A stretch of DNA of 64,000 nucleotides from an uncultured Clostridia bacterium (GCA_947631005.1 CANRJR010000004.1:1-64000), one strand, 5' to 3'. Counted from the first letter of the stretch, positions 26,001 through 36,238 are shown. Notes: generated by a model not told the origin, from the sequence alone. A program made the numbers and translations.

Positions 26001-26720
26001 ATGAAGCAGTGTATCCTCATAACCGTCTTCGGGATCTCTTTGCCCATCGACGGCGCAACGTTGACCGTCGCGCTCATCGTGTTGCAGGCGGTGCTCGCGG
26101 CGTGCGAAGTTTGCCTTCTCGTCTGGCTGCTCGTTCGCCGTTCCAAGACAAAGAAGAACGACGAAACCAAGCCCGCCGAGCCCGCGCCCGAGCCCGCCAT
26201 GCCCGAGCCTGTCACCGCAATCGAGCCCACCATGTCCGAATCTCTCCTGCCCGTGCCTACCATGCCCATGCCTACCATGTCCGCCATGCCCGCAAGCCCT
26301 CTCCAACCCGTCATCTACATCGCGCCCCAAGCCGCGGGGCAAAACCAAAGTTTTACGGCGAGTTACTTTCTTGCCGACGACGCGACAAAGGAGTATTACG
26401 GGACGCTCAAAAACGAGGCTCTTTCCTATCGCGGCGCGCAGTCGCAGGTGTTCTGGAATCAGGAAGATTTCTATGTCGACGGGGGGATCGCCGTGCGATT
26501 TTTCTTCCGCGGCGAAACGCTGTGCCTCTGTTTCCCGCTCGACCCGCGCGCCTACGAGGGGAGCGAATACGAGGTGGAGAGCACCGCGCTCTATGCGGAT
26601 ACGCCCTGTATGTGCCGCGTCGATTCTTCCCGCCGCGCACGGTGCGCCGCCGAACTCATCGCCGCGTGCATGCGGGCGCGGGGCGCGGAACGCACCCCGC
26701 CCGGCGGCGATCTTACATAA
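26001..26720 (+). CDS. Single-span membrane protein with proline-rich linker, unknown function
   Basis: 239 residues, one base after the giant gene's stop, so co-transcribed. A hydrophobic segment (about 20-45, ALIVLQAVLAACEVCLLVWLLV) is followed by RRSKTKK and a Pro/Met/Glu linker (about 55-105, with short MPEP and PTMPMPTM repeats). A C-terminal domain (about 115-225) contains FTASYFLADDATKEYYGTLKNEAL, FWNQEDFYVDGGIAVRFFFRG and LCLCFPLDPRAYEGSEYEVE. The C-terminal domain recalls cytoplasmic domains in clostridial proteins but I cannot name it. It may partner the surface protein. Confidence 0.8.
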   Translation: MKQCILITVFGISLPIDGATLTVALIVLQAVLAACEVCLLVWLLVRRSKTKKNDETKPAEPAPEPAMPEPVTAIEPTMSESLLPVPTMPMPTMSAMPASPLQPVIYIAPQAAGQNQSFTASYFLADDATKEYYGTLKNEALSYRGAQSQVFWNQEDFYVDGGIAVRFFFRGETLCLCFPLDPRAYEGSEYEVESTALYADTPCMCRVDSSRRARCAAELIAACMRARGAERTPPGGDLT

Positions 26721-26843
26721 CGGTTACGGCGCATAGCGCGCCGCTTTGGCGTACGGATTTCGAAAAACAAGCGGATTTTGTGATAAAAAATTTCAAATTA
26801 TAATTTTTTTACGCAAAATTTTTGGAATTTTTTTCAAATCTGC
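26721..26843. other. Intergenic, AT-rich
   Basis: Non-coding stretch that becomes very AT-rich from about 26780 (several A and T runs). No clear hairpin terminator for the giant-gene operon is visible. Confidence 0.4.
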
Positions 26844-26872
26844 TTGTTTTTTTTCGTTGACTTTGCTATAAT
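26844..26872 (+). promoter_or_regulatory. Promoter of the antiporter gene
   Basis: TTGTTT (26844-26849), 17-bp spacer, TATAAT (26867-26872), preceded by A/T tracts that could act as an UP element. Confidence 0.7.
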
Positions 26873-26933
26873 ACATTCACCTTTCGCGGACGCGCACATT
26901 TTTGTAGCCGTTCGCAGAGGGCTGGAAATTGAC

Positions 26934-28394
26934 ATGTTAGACGGATTTTACGAAAAACTTTCCGCGACTTCGACCGTTCCCGTCGTCATCATCTGTATCG
27001 CGCTCATGCTGATCGCGGGCTTTTTGGGGACGCGGCTCACCAAACTGTTGAAGTTGCCCAACGTTACCGCATATATTCTCGTGGGGATCTTGCTCGGACC
27101 GTACTGCCTCGATCTCATCCCCGAATATGTTTCGGAGGGAATGGACTTCATCTCCGACATTGCGCTTGCCTTCATCGCGTTCAGCGTGGGGGAATATTTC
27201 CGTTTCTCCACCCTCAAAAAGAACGGACCGCAAGTGGTCGTGATTACGCTGTTCGAGGCGTTGCTCGCCTCGGTGCTCGTGTTTGTGCTCACCTATTTCA
27301 TTTTGAGGCTCAACATCGCGTTCTCCATCATTCTCGCGGCGTTGGCTTCGGCGACCGCGCCCGCCTCCACGATGATGACCATCCGTCAGACCCGCGCGCG
27401 GGGAGATTTCGTCGACACCCTCTTTTCGGTCGTCGCGCTCGACGACGTGGTGAGCTTGATCGCGTACAGCGTCGCTGTGTCGGTCGCGCTCGCAACGCTG
27501 GGCGGGAAGTTCTCCGCGGGCGACGTGCTCCTTCCCATCGCGTGGAACGTGATGATGATCGCGCTCGGGATCGGCATGGGATTTTTGTTGAAAATGCTCA
27601 TGGCGAAGCGTTCCACCGACAATCGCCTCATCGTTTCGGTTGCATTCCTCTTCGTCATCTGCGGCGTGGGGGCGGCGGTCGACGTATCGCCCCTGCTCGG
27701 CTGCATGGCGATGGGGACGGTGTACATCAACCTCTCGAACGACGACAAACTGTTCAAACAGCTCAACTATTTCAGCCCGCCCATCCTCTTGCTCTTCTTC
27801 GTGAAATCGGGGATCGGATTCCGCTTGGACGCCCTCGTGAGCACGGAAGCCGCAATCGGCGGCGTGCCGCTTCTCGTCGTCGGCGTGCTCTACTTCGTCG
27901 TGCGGCTCGTGGGCAAATACGCGGGCGCGTTCGCGGGTTGCGCGATCGTAAAGAAAGACAAAAAGGTGCGCAACTACCTCGGTATGGCACTCGCCCCGCA
28001 GGCGGGGGTCGCCATAGGGCTTGCGGCGTTGGGCGCGCGGGTGCTCGCCGACGGCGCAGATCCGGAGCTCGGGAGCATGTTGGAGACCATCGTCTTGTCG
28101 TCGAGCATTCTCTACGAACTCGTAGGACCTGCGCTCGCAAAACTTTCGCTCTACCTTTCGGGATCGTACGGAAAGGACGCGCCCGAGGAGGTCGTCGCCG
28201 CGCCGCCCACCCGCGCCGACGAGGTTGCAACGTTGAAGGCGCAACTGCAATCCATTCAAAAGGAGCTCTCCGTAAAGGAGTACGCCCGCTCGCCCGAAGA
28301 GGAGGCGTTTATGGAGGCGACCGAACTCAAAGAGAACGCCGAAACTTCGGCGGGCGCGGAATATAACCGCAAAAAATTCATCAATAAGAGGTAA
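26934..28394 (+). CDS. Cation/proton antiporter (CPA2, Na_H_Exchanger family)
   Basis: 486 residues: about 12 membrane helices (residues 10-410) and a cytoplasmic C-terminal tail with a predicted coiled coil (about 435-470). Family features are LLKLPNVTAYILVGILLGPYCL near the start, the middle helix ALASATAPASTMMTIRQTRARGDFVDTLFSVVALDDVVSLIAY with the acidic DD pair, and APQAGVAIGLAALG late. It exchanges K+ or Na+ for H+ to control pH or ion balance. The start is the ATG at 26934, with only a weak ribosome site. It is followed at 3 bp by an MgtC-family gene. Confidence 0.9.
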   Translation: MLDGFYEKLSATSTVPVVIICIALMLIAGFLGTRLTKLLKLPNVTAYILVGILLGPYCLDLIPEYVSEGMDFISDIALAFIAFSVGEYFRFSTLKKNGPQVVVITLFEALLASVLVFVLTYFILRLNIAFSIILAALASATAPASTMMTIRQTRARGDFVDTLFSVVALDDVVSLIAYSVAVSVALATLGGKFSAGDVLLPIAWNVMMIALGIGMGFLLKMLMAKRSTDNRLIVSVAFLFVICGVGAAVDVSPLLGCMAMGTVYINLSNDDKLFKQLNYFSPPILLLFFVKSGIGFRLDALVSTEAAIGGVPLLVVGVLYFVVRLVGKYAGAFAGCAIVKKDKKVRNYLGMALAPQAGVAIGLAALGARVLADGADPELGSMLETIVLSSSILYELVGPALAKLSLYLSGSYGKDAPEEVVAAPPTRADEVATLKAQLQSIQKELSVKEYARSPEEEAFMEATELKENAETSAGAEYNRKKFINKR

Positions 28395-28397
28395 CAT

Positions 28398-29114
28398 ATG
28401 CCAACCGATATCATTGCGCATTGGCTCGGCGAATGGTCGAGCGGAGTGAATATTTTTTCCACCGCGTTCAAAACGGTGATCGTCATTTTAATGGCGGTCA
28501 TTCTCGGGTGCGAACGCGCCCGCAACCGCCACGCCGCGGGACTTCGCACGTTCATCGTGCTCTCCATCGGCTCGATGTTCGCGGGGATCGCCGATCTATA
28601 CTTCATCACCGTGCTTGGCGTGAGCTTTTCGTTCATGTCGGCGGCGGTGTTCATCGGCATTTCCATCATCACGGCGAACACCATCGTGTTCTCTTCGAAG
28701 AACCAGATCATGGGGCTCACTACCTCCATCGGCGTTTGGTCGATGTCCATCATCTCCGCGATCCTCGGCTTCGGGCTGTACGTTACCGCGCTCATCGGAT
28801 TCGCCGCGCTCATGATCGGGCTGCTCATGTTCTCGGGCATGGAGCGGTACATCAAGAACAAGTCCAACCACTTCGAGATCCACCTCGAACTCAAATCCAA
28901 GAACGGGTTGCAGGAGTTTATCGCGTCGGCGCGCAAGTTCGGGCTGACCGTCGATAACCTCGAACTCAACCCCGCCTACGCAAATTCGGGGTTGAGCGTG
29001 TACACCGTCAAGTTCACCGTCGTCGACAAGACGCTCGCCAAGCAGAGCCACAGCGACATCATCGAGGCACTTTCCGTGCTCGATTGCGTCTACTTCATCG
29101 AAAAGATCGGCTGA
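28398..29114 (+). CDS. MgtC/SapB-family membrane protein
   Basis: 238 residues. Four to five membrane helices (about 25-150) carry the MgtC signature LGCERARNRHAAGLRTFIVLSIGSM and the later ISIITANTIVF. A C-terminal ACT-like cytoplasmic domain (about 160-238) contains FEIHLELKSKNGLQEFIASARKFGL. MgtC proteins act in low-Mg2+ survival or modulate ATP synthase and membrane potential. Co-transcription with a cation antiporter suggests ion homeostasis. The ribosome site GAGG is in the antiporter's last codons. Confidence 0.88.
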   Translation: MPTDIIAHWLGEWSSGVNIFSTAFKTVIVILMAVILGCERARNRHAAGLRTFIVLSIGSMFAGIADLYFITVLGVSFSFMSAAVFIGISIITANTIVFSSKNQIMGLTTSIGVWSMSIISAILGFGLYVTALIGFAALMIGLLMFSGMERYIKNKSNHFEIHLELKSKNGLQEFIASARKFGLTVDNLELNPAYANSGLSVYTVKFTVVDKTLAKQSHSDIIEALSVLDCVYFIEKIG

Positions 29115-29128
29115 ATTTTATGCGACGA

Positions 29129-29158
29129 AAAGAGCCCGTTCCGCGGAACGGGCTCTTT
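29129..29158. terminator. Bidirectional terminator
   Basis: A 14-bp perfect stem AAAGAGCCCGTTCC / GGAACGGGCTCTTT with a 2-base centre lies between convergent mgtC-like and fumarase genes. Confidence 0.85.
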
Positions 29159-29184
29159 CCTATGCGAGAGATATTTACGGCTTA

Positions 29185-29712
29185 TTACCGTTTGGGATAG
29201 ACGGTATCGCCGCGGCTGTCGATGGCGACGACGGCGGGGAAATCTTCCACTTCGAAGCGGTACACGGCTTCGCTCAACAGCTCGGGGAAGGCGACGCATT
29301 CGCTCTTTTTTACGGCGTTGCCGTAGAACGCGCCCGCGCCGCCGATCGCCGCGAAATACACGCCGCCCCGCCGCACGATCGCCTGGCGGGTCTCTTCGCT
29401 CATCTCGCCCTTGCCGATCATGCCGCGCAGTCCGAGACCGAGGAGACGGGGAGCGAACACGTTCATGCGCGCCGAAGTCGTCGGTCCGCAGCTGCCCGAA
29501 GCCTTTCCCGCGGGGGCGGGACAGGGACCCGCGTAATAGATAATGGCGTTTTCGAGGGGAAAGGGGAGAGGCTCGTTCGCGTCGAGGAGGGCGAAGATCT
29601 TTTTATGCGCGCAGTCGCGCGCCGTGTAGATCGTCCCCGAAATGCTTACGCTCTCGCCCGCGCGGAGTTCGCGCGCCGCCTCGTCCGAGAGGGGAAGTAC
29701 GATGCGTTTCAT
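29185..29712 (-). CDS. fumB: Class I fumarate hydratase, beta subunit
   Basis: 175 residues, corresponding to the C-terminal half of iron-sulfur fumarases and L-tartrate dehydratase beta. Markers: SGTIYTARDCAHKKI, YYAGPCPAP, SCGPTTSARMN, the glycine-rich IGKGEMSEETRQAI and GGVYFAAIGGAGAFYG. With the alpha subunit it forms the [4Fe-4S] enzyme that interconverts fumarate and malate. It starts 4 bp inside the alpha subunit's end (the ATGA arrangement around 29709-29712), so they are coupled. Anaerobes often keep this oxygen-sensitive two-subunit form. The gene symbol follows one of several conventions. Confidence 0.92.
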   Translation of the reverse strand: MKRIVLPLSDEAARELRAGESVSISGTIYTARDCAHKKIFALLDANEPLPFPLENAIIYYAGPCPAPAGKASGSCGPTTSARMNVFAPRLLGLGLRGMIGKGEMSEETRQAIVRRGGVYFAAIGGAGAFYGNAVKKSECVAFPELLSEAVYRFEVEDFPAVVAIDSRGDTVYPKR

Positions 29713-30545
29713 AGTTCCTCCTTTTCCCGCCGCATGCAGTGGCATTGGATGTTGACAGCGACGGGCAGCCCCGCAATATGGGTGGGGGCGATCTCGCAGA
29801 GCACGTCGAGCGCGGTCACCGCGCCGCCGAATCCCTGCGCGCCGATCCCGAGCGCGTTGATCTCGTTGAGGGCGCGGCGTTCAAGTTCGGCAACGTCCTC
29901 CCTAATATGCCGCACGCCGATCTCGCGCAAGAGGGCGCGCTTTGCGAGGAGGGCGCACCCGTCGAAACTGCCGCCGACGCCCACGCCCACAATGACGGGC
30001 GGGCAGGGGCGCGAGCCCGCGCGCTTTACCGTTTCCACGATGCAACGGCAAACGCCGTCCGTCCCCTCGGCGGGGGTGAGCATGGTGAGACTGCTCATAT
30101 TCTCGCTTCCGAAGCCCTTGGGCAGGAACGCGATCTTCACGCGGTCGCCCGCGATGAGGTCGACGTGCAGATGGGCGGGGGTGTTGTCGCCCGTATTGAC
30201 GCGGGTGAGCGGGTCGCAGATGCTCTTGCGGAAACAGCCGTCCGCATACGCGCGGCGGACGCCGTCGTCCACCGCCTCCGAAAGCGGCGCGCCGACAAGG
30301 CGCACATCCTGCCCGAGCTCGATCATGACGACCGCCATGCCCGTGTCTTGGCATACGGGCATGCTTTCGCGGCGGGCTATGGTTTCGTTTTCGAGCAGGG
30401 TATCGAGCGCGAATTTCGCCGCGCCCGTCTCGCGCGAGCACGCAAGGCGGAGGGCGTTTCTGCAATCGTCGGTAAGGGAGAGCCCCGCGCGGCGCGCCAA
30501 GCGGTAGACGCAAGCGGAGATCTCCGACGTATTCATCGTTCTCAT
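29709..30545 (-). CDS. fumA: Class I fumarate hydratase, alpha subunit
   Basis: 278 residues, matching the N-terminal catalytic half of class I fumarases. The cluster-binding cysteines are in MPVCQDTGM (C65), GSFDGCALLAKRAL and QCHCM at the end. Other markers are DPLTRVNTGDNTPAHLHVDLIAGD and LPKGFGSENMSSL. It is first in the two-gene unit. Two in-frame ATGs, at 30545 and 30536, compete; the -10 box is only 7 bases from the first, so the mRNA is probably leaderless or nearly so and the first ATG is favoured. Confidence 0.92.
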   Translation of the reverse strand: MRTMNTSEISACVYRLARRAGLSLTDDCRNALRLACSRETGAAKFALDTLLENETIARRESMPVCQDTGMAVVMIELGQDVRLVGAPLSEAVDDGVRRAYADGCFRKSICDPLTRVNTGDNTPAHLHVDLIAGDRVKIAFLPKGFGSENMSSLTMLTPAEGTDGVCRCIVETVKRAGSRPCPPVIVGVGVGGSFDGCALLAKRALLREIGVRHIREDVAELERRALNEINALGIGAQGFGGAVTALDVLCEIAPTHIAGLPVAVNIQCHCMRREKEEL

Positions 30546-30552
30546 ATTTCCT

Positions 30553-30580
30553 ATTATAAAACTTTTTTCGCAAAAAGCAA
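30553..30580 (-). promoter_or_regulatory. Promoter of the fumarase genes
   Basis: On the minus strand: TTGCTT, 16-bp spacer, TATAAT (30558-30553). The first ATG follows the -10 box by 7 bases, implying a start point at the codon itself. Confidence 0.7.
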
Positions 30581-30591
30581 GGCTTTCCCTA

Positions 30592-30620
30592 TGGACTTTT
30601 GCGCAAATTCCTGTTATAAT
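30592..30620 (+). promoter_or_regulatory. Promoter of the CPBP protease gene
   Basis: TGGACT (30592-30597), 17-bp spacer, TATAAT (30615-30620). The ATG at 30627 is exactly 7 bases after the -10 box, and there is no ribosome site. Confidence 0.7.
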
Positions 30621-30626
30621 GGCGAT

Positions 30627-31532
30627 ATGGGCGAAAAAACCAAGGAGCGCGGACTTCTGTTTGAAGGCGGGCTCAACTATTCGCTTTCCGCGGTATTCCC
30701 CGTCGTGCTGTCTCTCGTCTTTCTCGTCGTCATGCGCGCGGCGTTGGGGAGCGGTTACGCGGAGAGCGACGTTTACAAATACTTATCGTTCGTCGTGCCG
30801 CAGGTGTGCATCGCCGCCGCGGCGATCCTCTTTTTCCGCCGTACGGGTCGCAAGGCTTCCTTTGTCTACCGCTGTCCCGCGCGGTGGCAGTATATTCCCG
30901 TCGCCGTCGTCCTCGCCTTCGGACTGTTTTCGTTGAGCGAACTCAACGAGCTGTTCTTCGCGTTTTTGGAGGACATGGGATATCATTCGCCCGCCGTCGA
31001 ACTGCCCGACGTATCGGGCTGGCTGCTCGTGCCCGCCCTCCTCGTCATCGCGCTGCTTCCCGCTTTCTTTGAGGAGACCTTTTTCCGTGGCATTCAGGTT
31101 CGCGTCATGCGGGAGAGCGGCTGGGGAGTATTCTCTACCGCGCTCATTACGGGCGCGCTCTTTTCGCTCTATCACGGCAATCCCGCCCAAACGATCTATC
31201 AATTCCTCTGCGGCGTGTGCTACGGCTTGCTCGCCGCCAAAAGCGGCAGCGTGTTCCCGTCCATGCTCGCCCACTTCCTCAACAACGCGGTCATCGTCAT
31301 TTTGCTCTCGGCGGGGGTGGAACAGCTCGTGCCCGCGGGCGCGGAACTTCCGTTCTACCTCGTCTCGGGCGTCGCCCTCGCCGCCTCGCTCGCCGTGCTT
31401 ACGTTTGCCGACCGCAAAGAAAACCCCGCATTCGGCGCAAAGGGGGGGAAGTCGTACTTCCTCGCCGCAGGCGCGGGGATCGCCGTCTGCGCCGTCGAAT
31501 GGATCGCCGTCCTCGCGGAGGGATTTTTATGA
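30627..31532 (+). CDS. CPBP-family intramembrane glutamic endopeptidase
   Basis: A 301-residue membrane protein with about seven to eight helices. The CPBP/Abi motifs are present: EEXXXR in PAFFEETFFRGIQ (E149, E150), then FXXXH in ALFSLYHGNPAQ, and HXXXN in SMLAHFLNNAV. Relatives include Rce1-type and bacteriocin-immunity proteases that cleave substrates inside the membrane. It overlaps rlmH by 4 bp (ATGA). The start codon lacks a Shine-Dalgarno sequence and coincides with the predicted transcription start. Confidence 0.9.
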   Translation: MGEKTKERGLLFEGGLNYSLSAVFPVVLSLVFLVVMRAALGSGYAESDVYKYLSFVVPQVCIAAAAILFFRRTGRKASFVYRCPARWQYIPVAVVLAFGLFSLSELNELFFAFLEDMGYHSPAVELPDVSGWLLVPALLVIALLPAFFEETFFRGIQVRVMRESGWGVFSTALITGALFSLYHGNPAQTIYQFLCGVCYGLLAAKSGSVFPSMLAHFLNNAVIVILLSAGVEQLVPAGAELPFYLVSGVALAASLAVLTFADRKENPAFGAKGGKSYFLAAGAGIAVCAVEWIAVLAEGFL

Positions 31533-31960
31533 TCAAAGTCAACCTCGTCTGCGTGGGCAAGCTCAAAGAACGATATTGGCGGGATGCGTGCGCCGAATAT
31601 CAAAAGCGGCTCTCCCGTTTTTGCGACCTCACGATCCGCGAACTGCCCGAAAAGACGGTCGCCGCCGAGGGGGAGGACGTCCTGCGCGCCGCGCGGGGAC
31701 GGCTTTTCGCGCTCGCGGTCGAGGGTAAACAGCTCTCGTCGGAGGAGTTCGCCGAAACGTGCAAGGGCGCGTCCGACCGCGGCGAAGAGCTCACCTTTGC
31801 CATCGGTTCGTCGGAGGGGCTCTCGCCCGCCGTAAAGGCGCGCGCGGAACTGCTCTCCTTTTCCCGCCTCACCTTTCCGCACCAGATGTTCCGCGTCGTG
31901 TTTTTGGAACAGCTCTACCGCGCGTTCATGATCAACGCGGGCGCGGAATATCACAAATAA
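31529..31960 (+). CDS. rlmH: 23S rRNA (pseudouridine1915-N3)-methyltransferase
   Basis: 143 residues, SPOUT (alpha/beta knot) methyltransferase that modifies helix 69 of 23S rRNA on assembled ribosomes. Markers: VNLVCVGKLKERYW at the start, LAVEGKQLSSEEFAE, FAIGSSEGLS (SAM knot) and the invariant C-terminal LEQLYRAFMINAGAEYHK, although the family's usual YHR/YHK ending is followed by a stop directly. The length is normal (about 155-160 in other species). The ribosome site GGAGG is at the end of the CPBP gene. Confidence 0.95.
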   Translation: MIKVNLVCVGKLKERYWRDACAEYQKRLSRFCDLTIRELPEKTVAAEGEDVLRAARGRLFALAVEGKQLSSEEFAETCKGASDRGEELTFAIGSSEGLSPAVKARAELLSFSRLTFPHQMFRVVFLEQLYRAFMINAGAEYHK

Positions 31961-32034
31961 TTTCGCAAAGAATTTCGCAAAGAATATCGCGCATGACCGT
32001 TCCCAAACCCGCCTTTTCCGCATAGAATGGCAGA

Positions 32035-32847
32035 ATGAACGTCTATGAAGAGGTACAGACCTTTTACGCGGCGTACCGCGGGAAGAAGCGGGTGATCGGG
32101 AAAAGCGAGGACGGCAGAGACATCTTTGCCATGCTCGCGGGCAGAGAAGCCGCCCCCGTCGCGGTCTCGCAATACGCCATTCACGGCAGGGAGTGGGTCA
32201 CCGCGCTCCTCGCCCTCGAACATCTTCGCCGCGGGGTGACGCACGGCGGCGTGTGGATCGTCCCGCTCGCCGATCCCGACGGCGCGTTGCTCTCCGAGGT
32301 CGGGCTCTCTTCTCTGCCGCCCGAACGCCGCTCAAATCCGCTGTACGCGGCGGAGCTTCCCCTCTGGAAAGCCAACGCCCGCGGGGTGGATCTCAACGTC
32401 AATTTCGACGCGCGCTGGGGGACGGGCAAGCTCAACCGCCGCACACCCGCTTCGGAGAACTACATCGGGGACGCGCCCTTTTCCGCCGCGGAGACCCGCG
32501 TCCTGCGCGATTTTACCCTGTCGGTCTCACCCGCCTATACGGTGAGCTGGCACACCAAAGGGGAGGTCGTGTATTGGGAATTTCACCAGCCCGTTTTTCG
32601 CCGCAGACGGGATCGGAAGTATGCGCAGATCCTCTCGGCGGGCACGGGCTATCCGCTCGTGTCGGCGGAGGGGTCGGCGGGCGGCTATAAAGATTGGTGC
32701 ATCGAACGGTTGAAGATCCCCGCGTTCACGGTGGAGGCGGGGCGGGAGAGCGAGAAGCACCCGCTCACGCGGGCGTCGCTTGCAGACATCGCGTCTCATA
32801 CGGTCGACGCGCTCGAAACGCTCAACCGCGCATTTTCGGGAGGATGA
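32035..32847 (+). CDS. M14-family zinc carboxypeptidase
   Basis: 270 residues. The zinc-binding HXXE motif is H50-G-R-E53, the third ligand is probably H173 in SWHTKG, and the catalytic glutamate is E234 in FTVEAGRES. ARGVDLNVNFDARW is the usual substrate-binding stretch (NXNFXXRW). There is no signal peptide, so it is cytoplasmic. Such enzymes often cut gamma-D-Glu-diaminopimelate bonds of wall peptides. It has no ribosome site; TAGAAT (32023-32028) lies 6 bases before the ATG, with TTCCCA 17 bp further up, so it may be leaderless. tadA follows directly. Confidence 0.87.
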   Translation: MNVYEEVQTFYAAYRGKKRVIGKSEDGRDIFAMLAGREAAPVAVSQYAIHGREWVTALLALEHLRRGVTHGGVWIVPLADPDGALLSEVGLSSLPPERRSNPLYAAELPLWKANARGVDLNVNFDARWGTGKLNRRTPASENYIGDAPFSAAETRVLRDFTLSVSPAYTVSWHTKGEVVYWEFHQPVFRRRRDRKYAQILSAGTGYPLVSAEGSAGGYKDWCIERLKIPAFTVEAGRESEKHPLTRASLADIASHTVDALETLNRAFSGG

Positions 32848-32848
32848 C

Positions 32849-33328
32849 ATGGAAGAAAAATTCATGCGCGAAGCGTTGCGCCTCGCGCGGAAAGCCAAAG
32901 CGATGGGGGAAGTTCCCATCGGGGCGGTCGTCGTGGTCGGCGGCAAGGTCGTGGGACGGGGATACAACCTGCGCACGAAGTTGCAAATGGCGACGGCGCA
33001 CGCCGAAATGCGCGCCATCGACCGTGCCTGCAAAGCCCTGCATTCGTGGCGGTTGGAGGGCGCGGAGATCTACGTCACCCTCGAACCCTGCCCCATGTGC
33101 ATGGGGGCGATCCTGAACGCGCGGATCGACCGCGTGTACTTCGGCGCGTACGAGCAAAAGGGCAGAAGCCTCACGTCCGCGCTCGCGGGCGCGAACTTGC
33201 TCAACCATACCGCGGAGGTCACGGGCGGCGTGATGGAGCGGGAATGCTCGGAGATCCTCACCGCGTTTTTTTCGGAGATGCGGGAGCGGGAGAAAAAAAA
33301 GAGAGAGGGAAACAGCGAAACGGTATAA
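32849..33328 (+). CDS. tadA: tRNA-specific adenosine deaminase
   Basis: Deaminates A34 to inosine in tRNA-Arg(ACG). The 159-residue protein has the cytidine-deaminase fold with zinc and catalytic residues H51-A-E53 (TAHAEM) and C81-P-M-C84 (LEPCPMCMGA). N40 sits in the RGYNLR stretch, but the usual DPTAHAE is ATAHAE here. The C-terminal tail is Lys/Glu-rich. It starts one base after the carboxypeptidase stop, behind GGGAGG. Confidence 0.94.
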   Translation: MEEKFMREALRLARKAKAMGEVPIGAVVVVGGKVVGRGYNLRTKLQMATAHAEMRAIDRACKALHSWRLEGAEIYVTLEPCPMCMGAILNARIDRVYFGAYEQKGRSLTSALAGANLLNHTAEVTGGVMERECSEILTAFFSEMREREKKKREGNSETV

Positions 33329-33352
33329 AAAAACGGGCATGCGCCCGTTTTT

Positions 33353-33355
<3 letters not shown>
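33327..33355. terminator. Bidirectional terminator after tadA and the ABC-F gene
   Basis: Stem ACGGGC / GCCCGT with flanking A and T runs (33327-33354), so it works on both strands. The ABC-F stop codon is within its T-run. Confidence 0.9.
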
Positions 33356-35182
<1,827 letters not shown>

Positions 35183-35218
35183 AGTTTTTCTCCGCGTTGG
35201 TCAAGGTAATGGGGAGGT

Positions 35219-35347
35219 ATGAAGAAGAGCAAACAACTTCGCGCCGTGCGCCTGCTCGAAGAGCGGCTTAAAAGCGCGTCGCCCGCCGACGCGGGCAAGA
35301 TCGCCAAGGAGCTCGTCGTATTGAAAGACGAGTGGCTCAACGGCTAA
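35219..35347 (+). CDS. Possible small protein (42 residues)
   Basis: The ATG is one base after GGGGAGG, which is close for a ribosome site, with AAGG further upstream. The product MKKSKQLRAVRLLEERLKS continues to VLKDEWLNG: soluble, charged, and likely two helices. Its stop overlaps the end of the radical SAM gene on the other strand by 4 bp. It is flanked by minus-strand genes, so it would need its own promoter, and none is obvious. No family recognised. Confidence 0.4.
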   Translation: MKKSKQLRAVRLLEERLKSASPADAGKIAKELVVLKDEWLNG

Positions 35348-36192
35348 TCGTCCCATTTGGGGACAAAGGCGAGGTCTGCGCTCGCCTTGTCTTGCGTGTA
35401 GATCTCGGTAAATCCGAGCGCGAGGGCATGATCTACGACGCGGCGGTATTCGCGCGCCGTCACCCGCCGTTGCAGTTCGGGAAACGCCGCAATGTCGCCC
35501 GCGGGCGTGTATTGCCGCATGACGGAGAGGGGAACGTCCCCCGCGATCTCCCAAACGCGGCCGAGCACGCGCAGGGAATCGGAGGTGCACCCGGGCAGAA
35601 CGAGATGCCGCACCATGAGCCCCGAGAGCAGTTTTACGCCCTCCCGCAAAACGGGCTTTTTCGCCATAAAGGTGAGCGCGCGCGAGGCGATCTCCCCGTA
35701 GTCGCTTCTCCGCGTGTACCGCGCGGAGAGGTCGGGCGAGAGAAATTTGAAGTCGGGAAGATATACGTCGATATATGGGTCGAGAAGTTCGAGCGCGGAA
35801 AGCGAGCAATATCCGCTCGAATTGTACACGACGGGGATATGCGGACGGTACATGCGCAAGGCTTCGGCGAGACGGTCTGCGATATGGTCGGGGGTCACGA
35901 GATCCAACACGTCCGCGCCGCGCGCTTCGAGGTCGGCGAATACGTCGCAGAGCTCGCGCGCGGTTAAGGGCTTTCCGCGGGTCGCGTGGGAGAGCTCGTA
36001 GTTTTGGCAAAAGACGCAGCGCAGCGAACAGCCCGTAAAGAACACCGCGCCGCTTCCGTTGGTATGGCAAATGGGGGGCTCTTCGTAGGGGTGGAGGTAG
36101 GATTTCGCGACGGAGATCCCCGTCACGCCGCACGCGCCCGCGCGTTTGGATCTGTCCGCCCCGCAGGCAAGGGGGCAAAGCCGACACTGCAT
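35344..36192 (-). CDS. Radical SAM protein, PflX-like (COG1313)
   Basis: 282 residues. The radical SAM cluster motif is C55-S-L-R-C59-V-F-C62 (FFTGCSLRCVFCQN). An extra N-terminal cysteine set (C3, C6, C10, C21) precedes it, as usual in this family related to pyruvate formate-lyase activases. Later markers are VVYNSSGYCS, YLPDFKF and HLVLPGCTSDS. The substrate is unknown. It is divergent from metK, which makes its cofactor. TATAAT (36204-36199) is 6 bases before the ATG with TTGCAT 17 bp further up and no ribosome site, which points to a leaderless mRNA. Confidence 0.9.
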   Translation of the reverse strand: MQCRLCPLACGADRSKRAGACGVTGISVAKSYLHPYEEPPICHTNGSGAVFFTGCSLRCVFCQNYELSHATRGKPLTARELCDVFADLEARGADVLDLVTPDHIADRLAEALRMYRPHIPVVYNSSGYCSLSALELLDPYIDVYLPDFKFLSPDLSARYTRRSDYGEIASRALTFMAKKPVLREGVKLLSGLMVRHLVLPGCTSDSLRVLGRVWEIAGDVPLSVMRQYTPAGDIAAFPELQRRVTAREYRRVVDHALALGFTEIYTQDKASADLAFVPKWDD

Positions 36193-36198
36193 GGGGGA

Positions 36199-36227
36199 AT
36201 TATAGCACGATCTTCGCCGAAATGCAA
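36199..36227 (-). promoter_or_regulatory. Promoter of the PflX-like gene
   Basis: On the minus strand: TTGCAT (36227-36222), 17-bp spacer, TATAAT (36204-36199), then six bases and the ATG. Confidence 0.75.
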
Positions 36228-36238
36228 CCCAATTTCGG

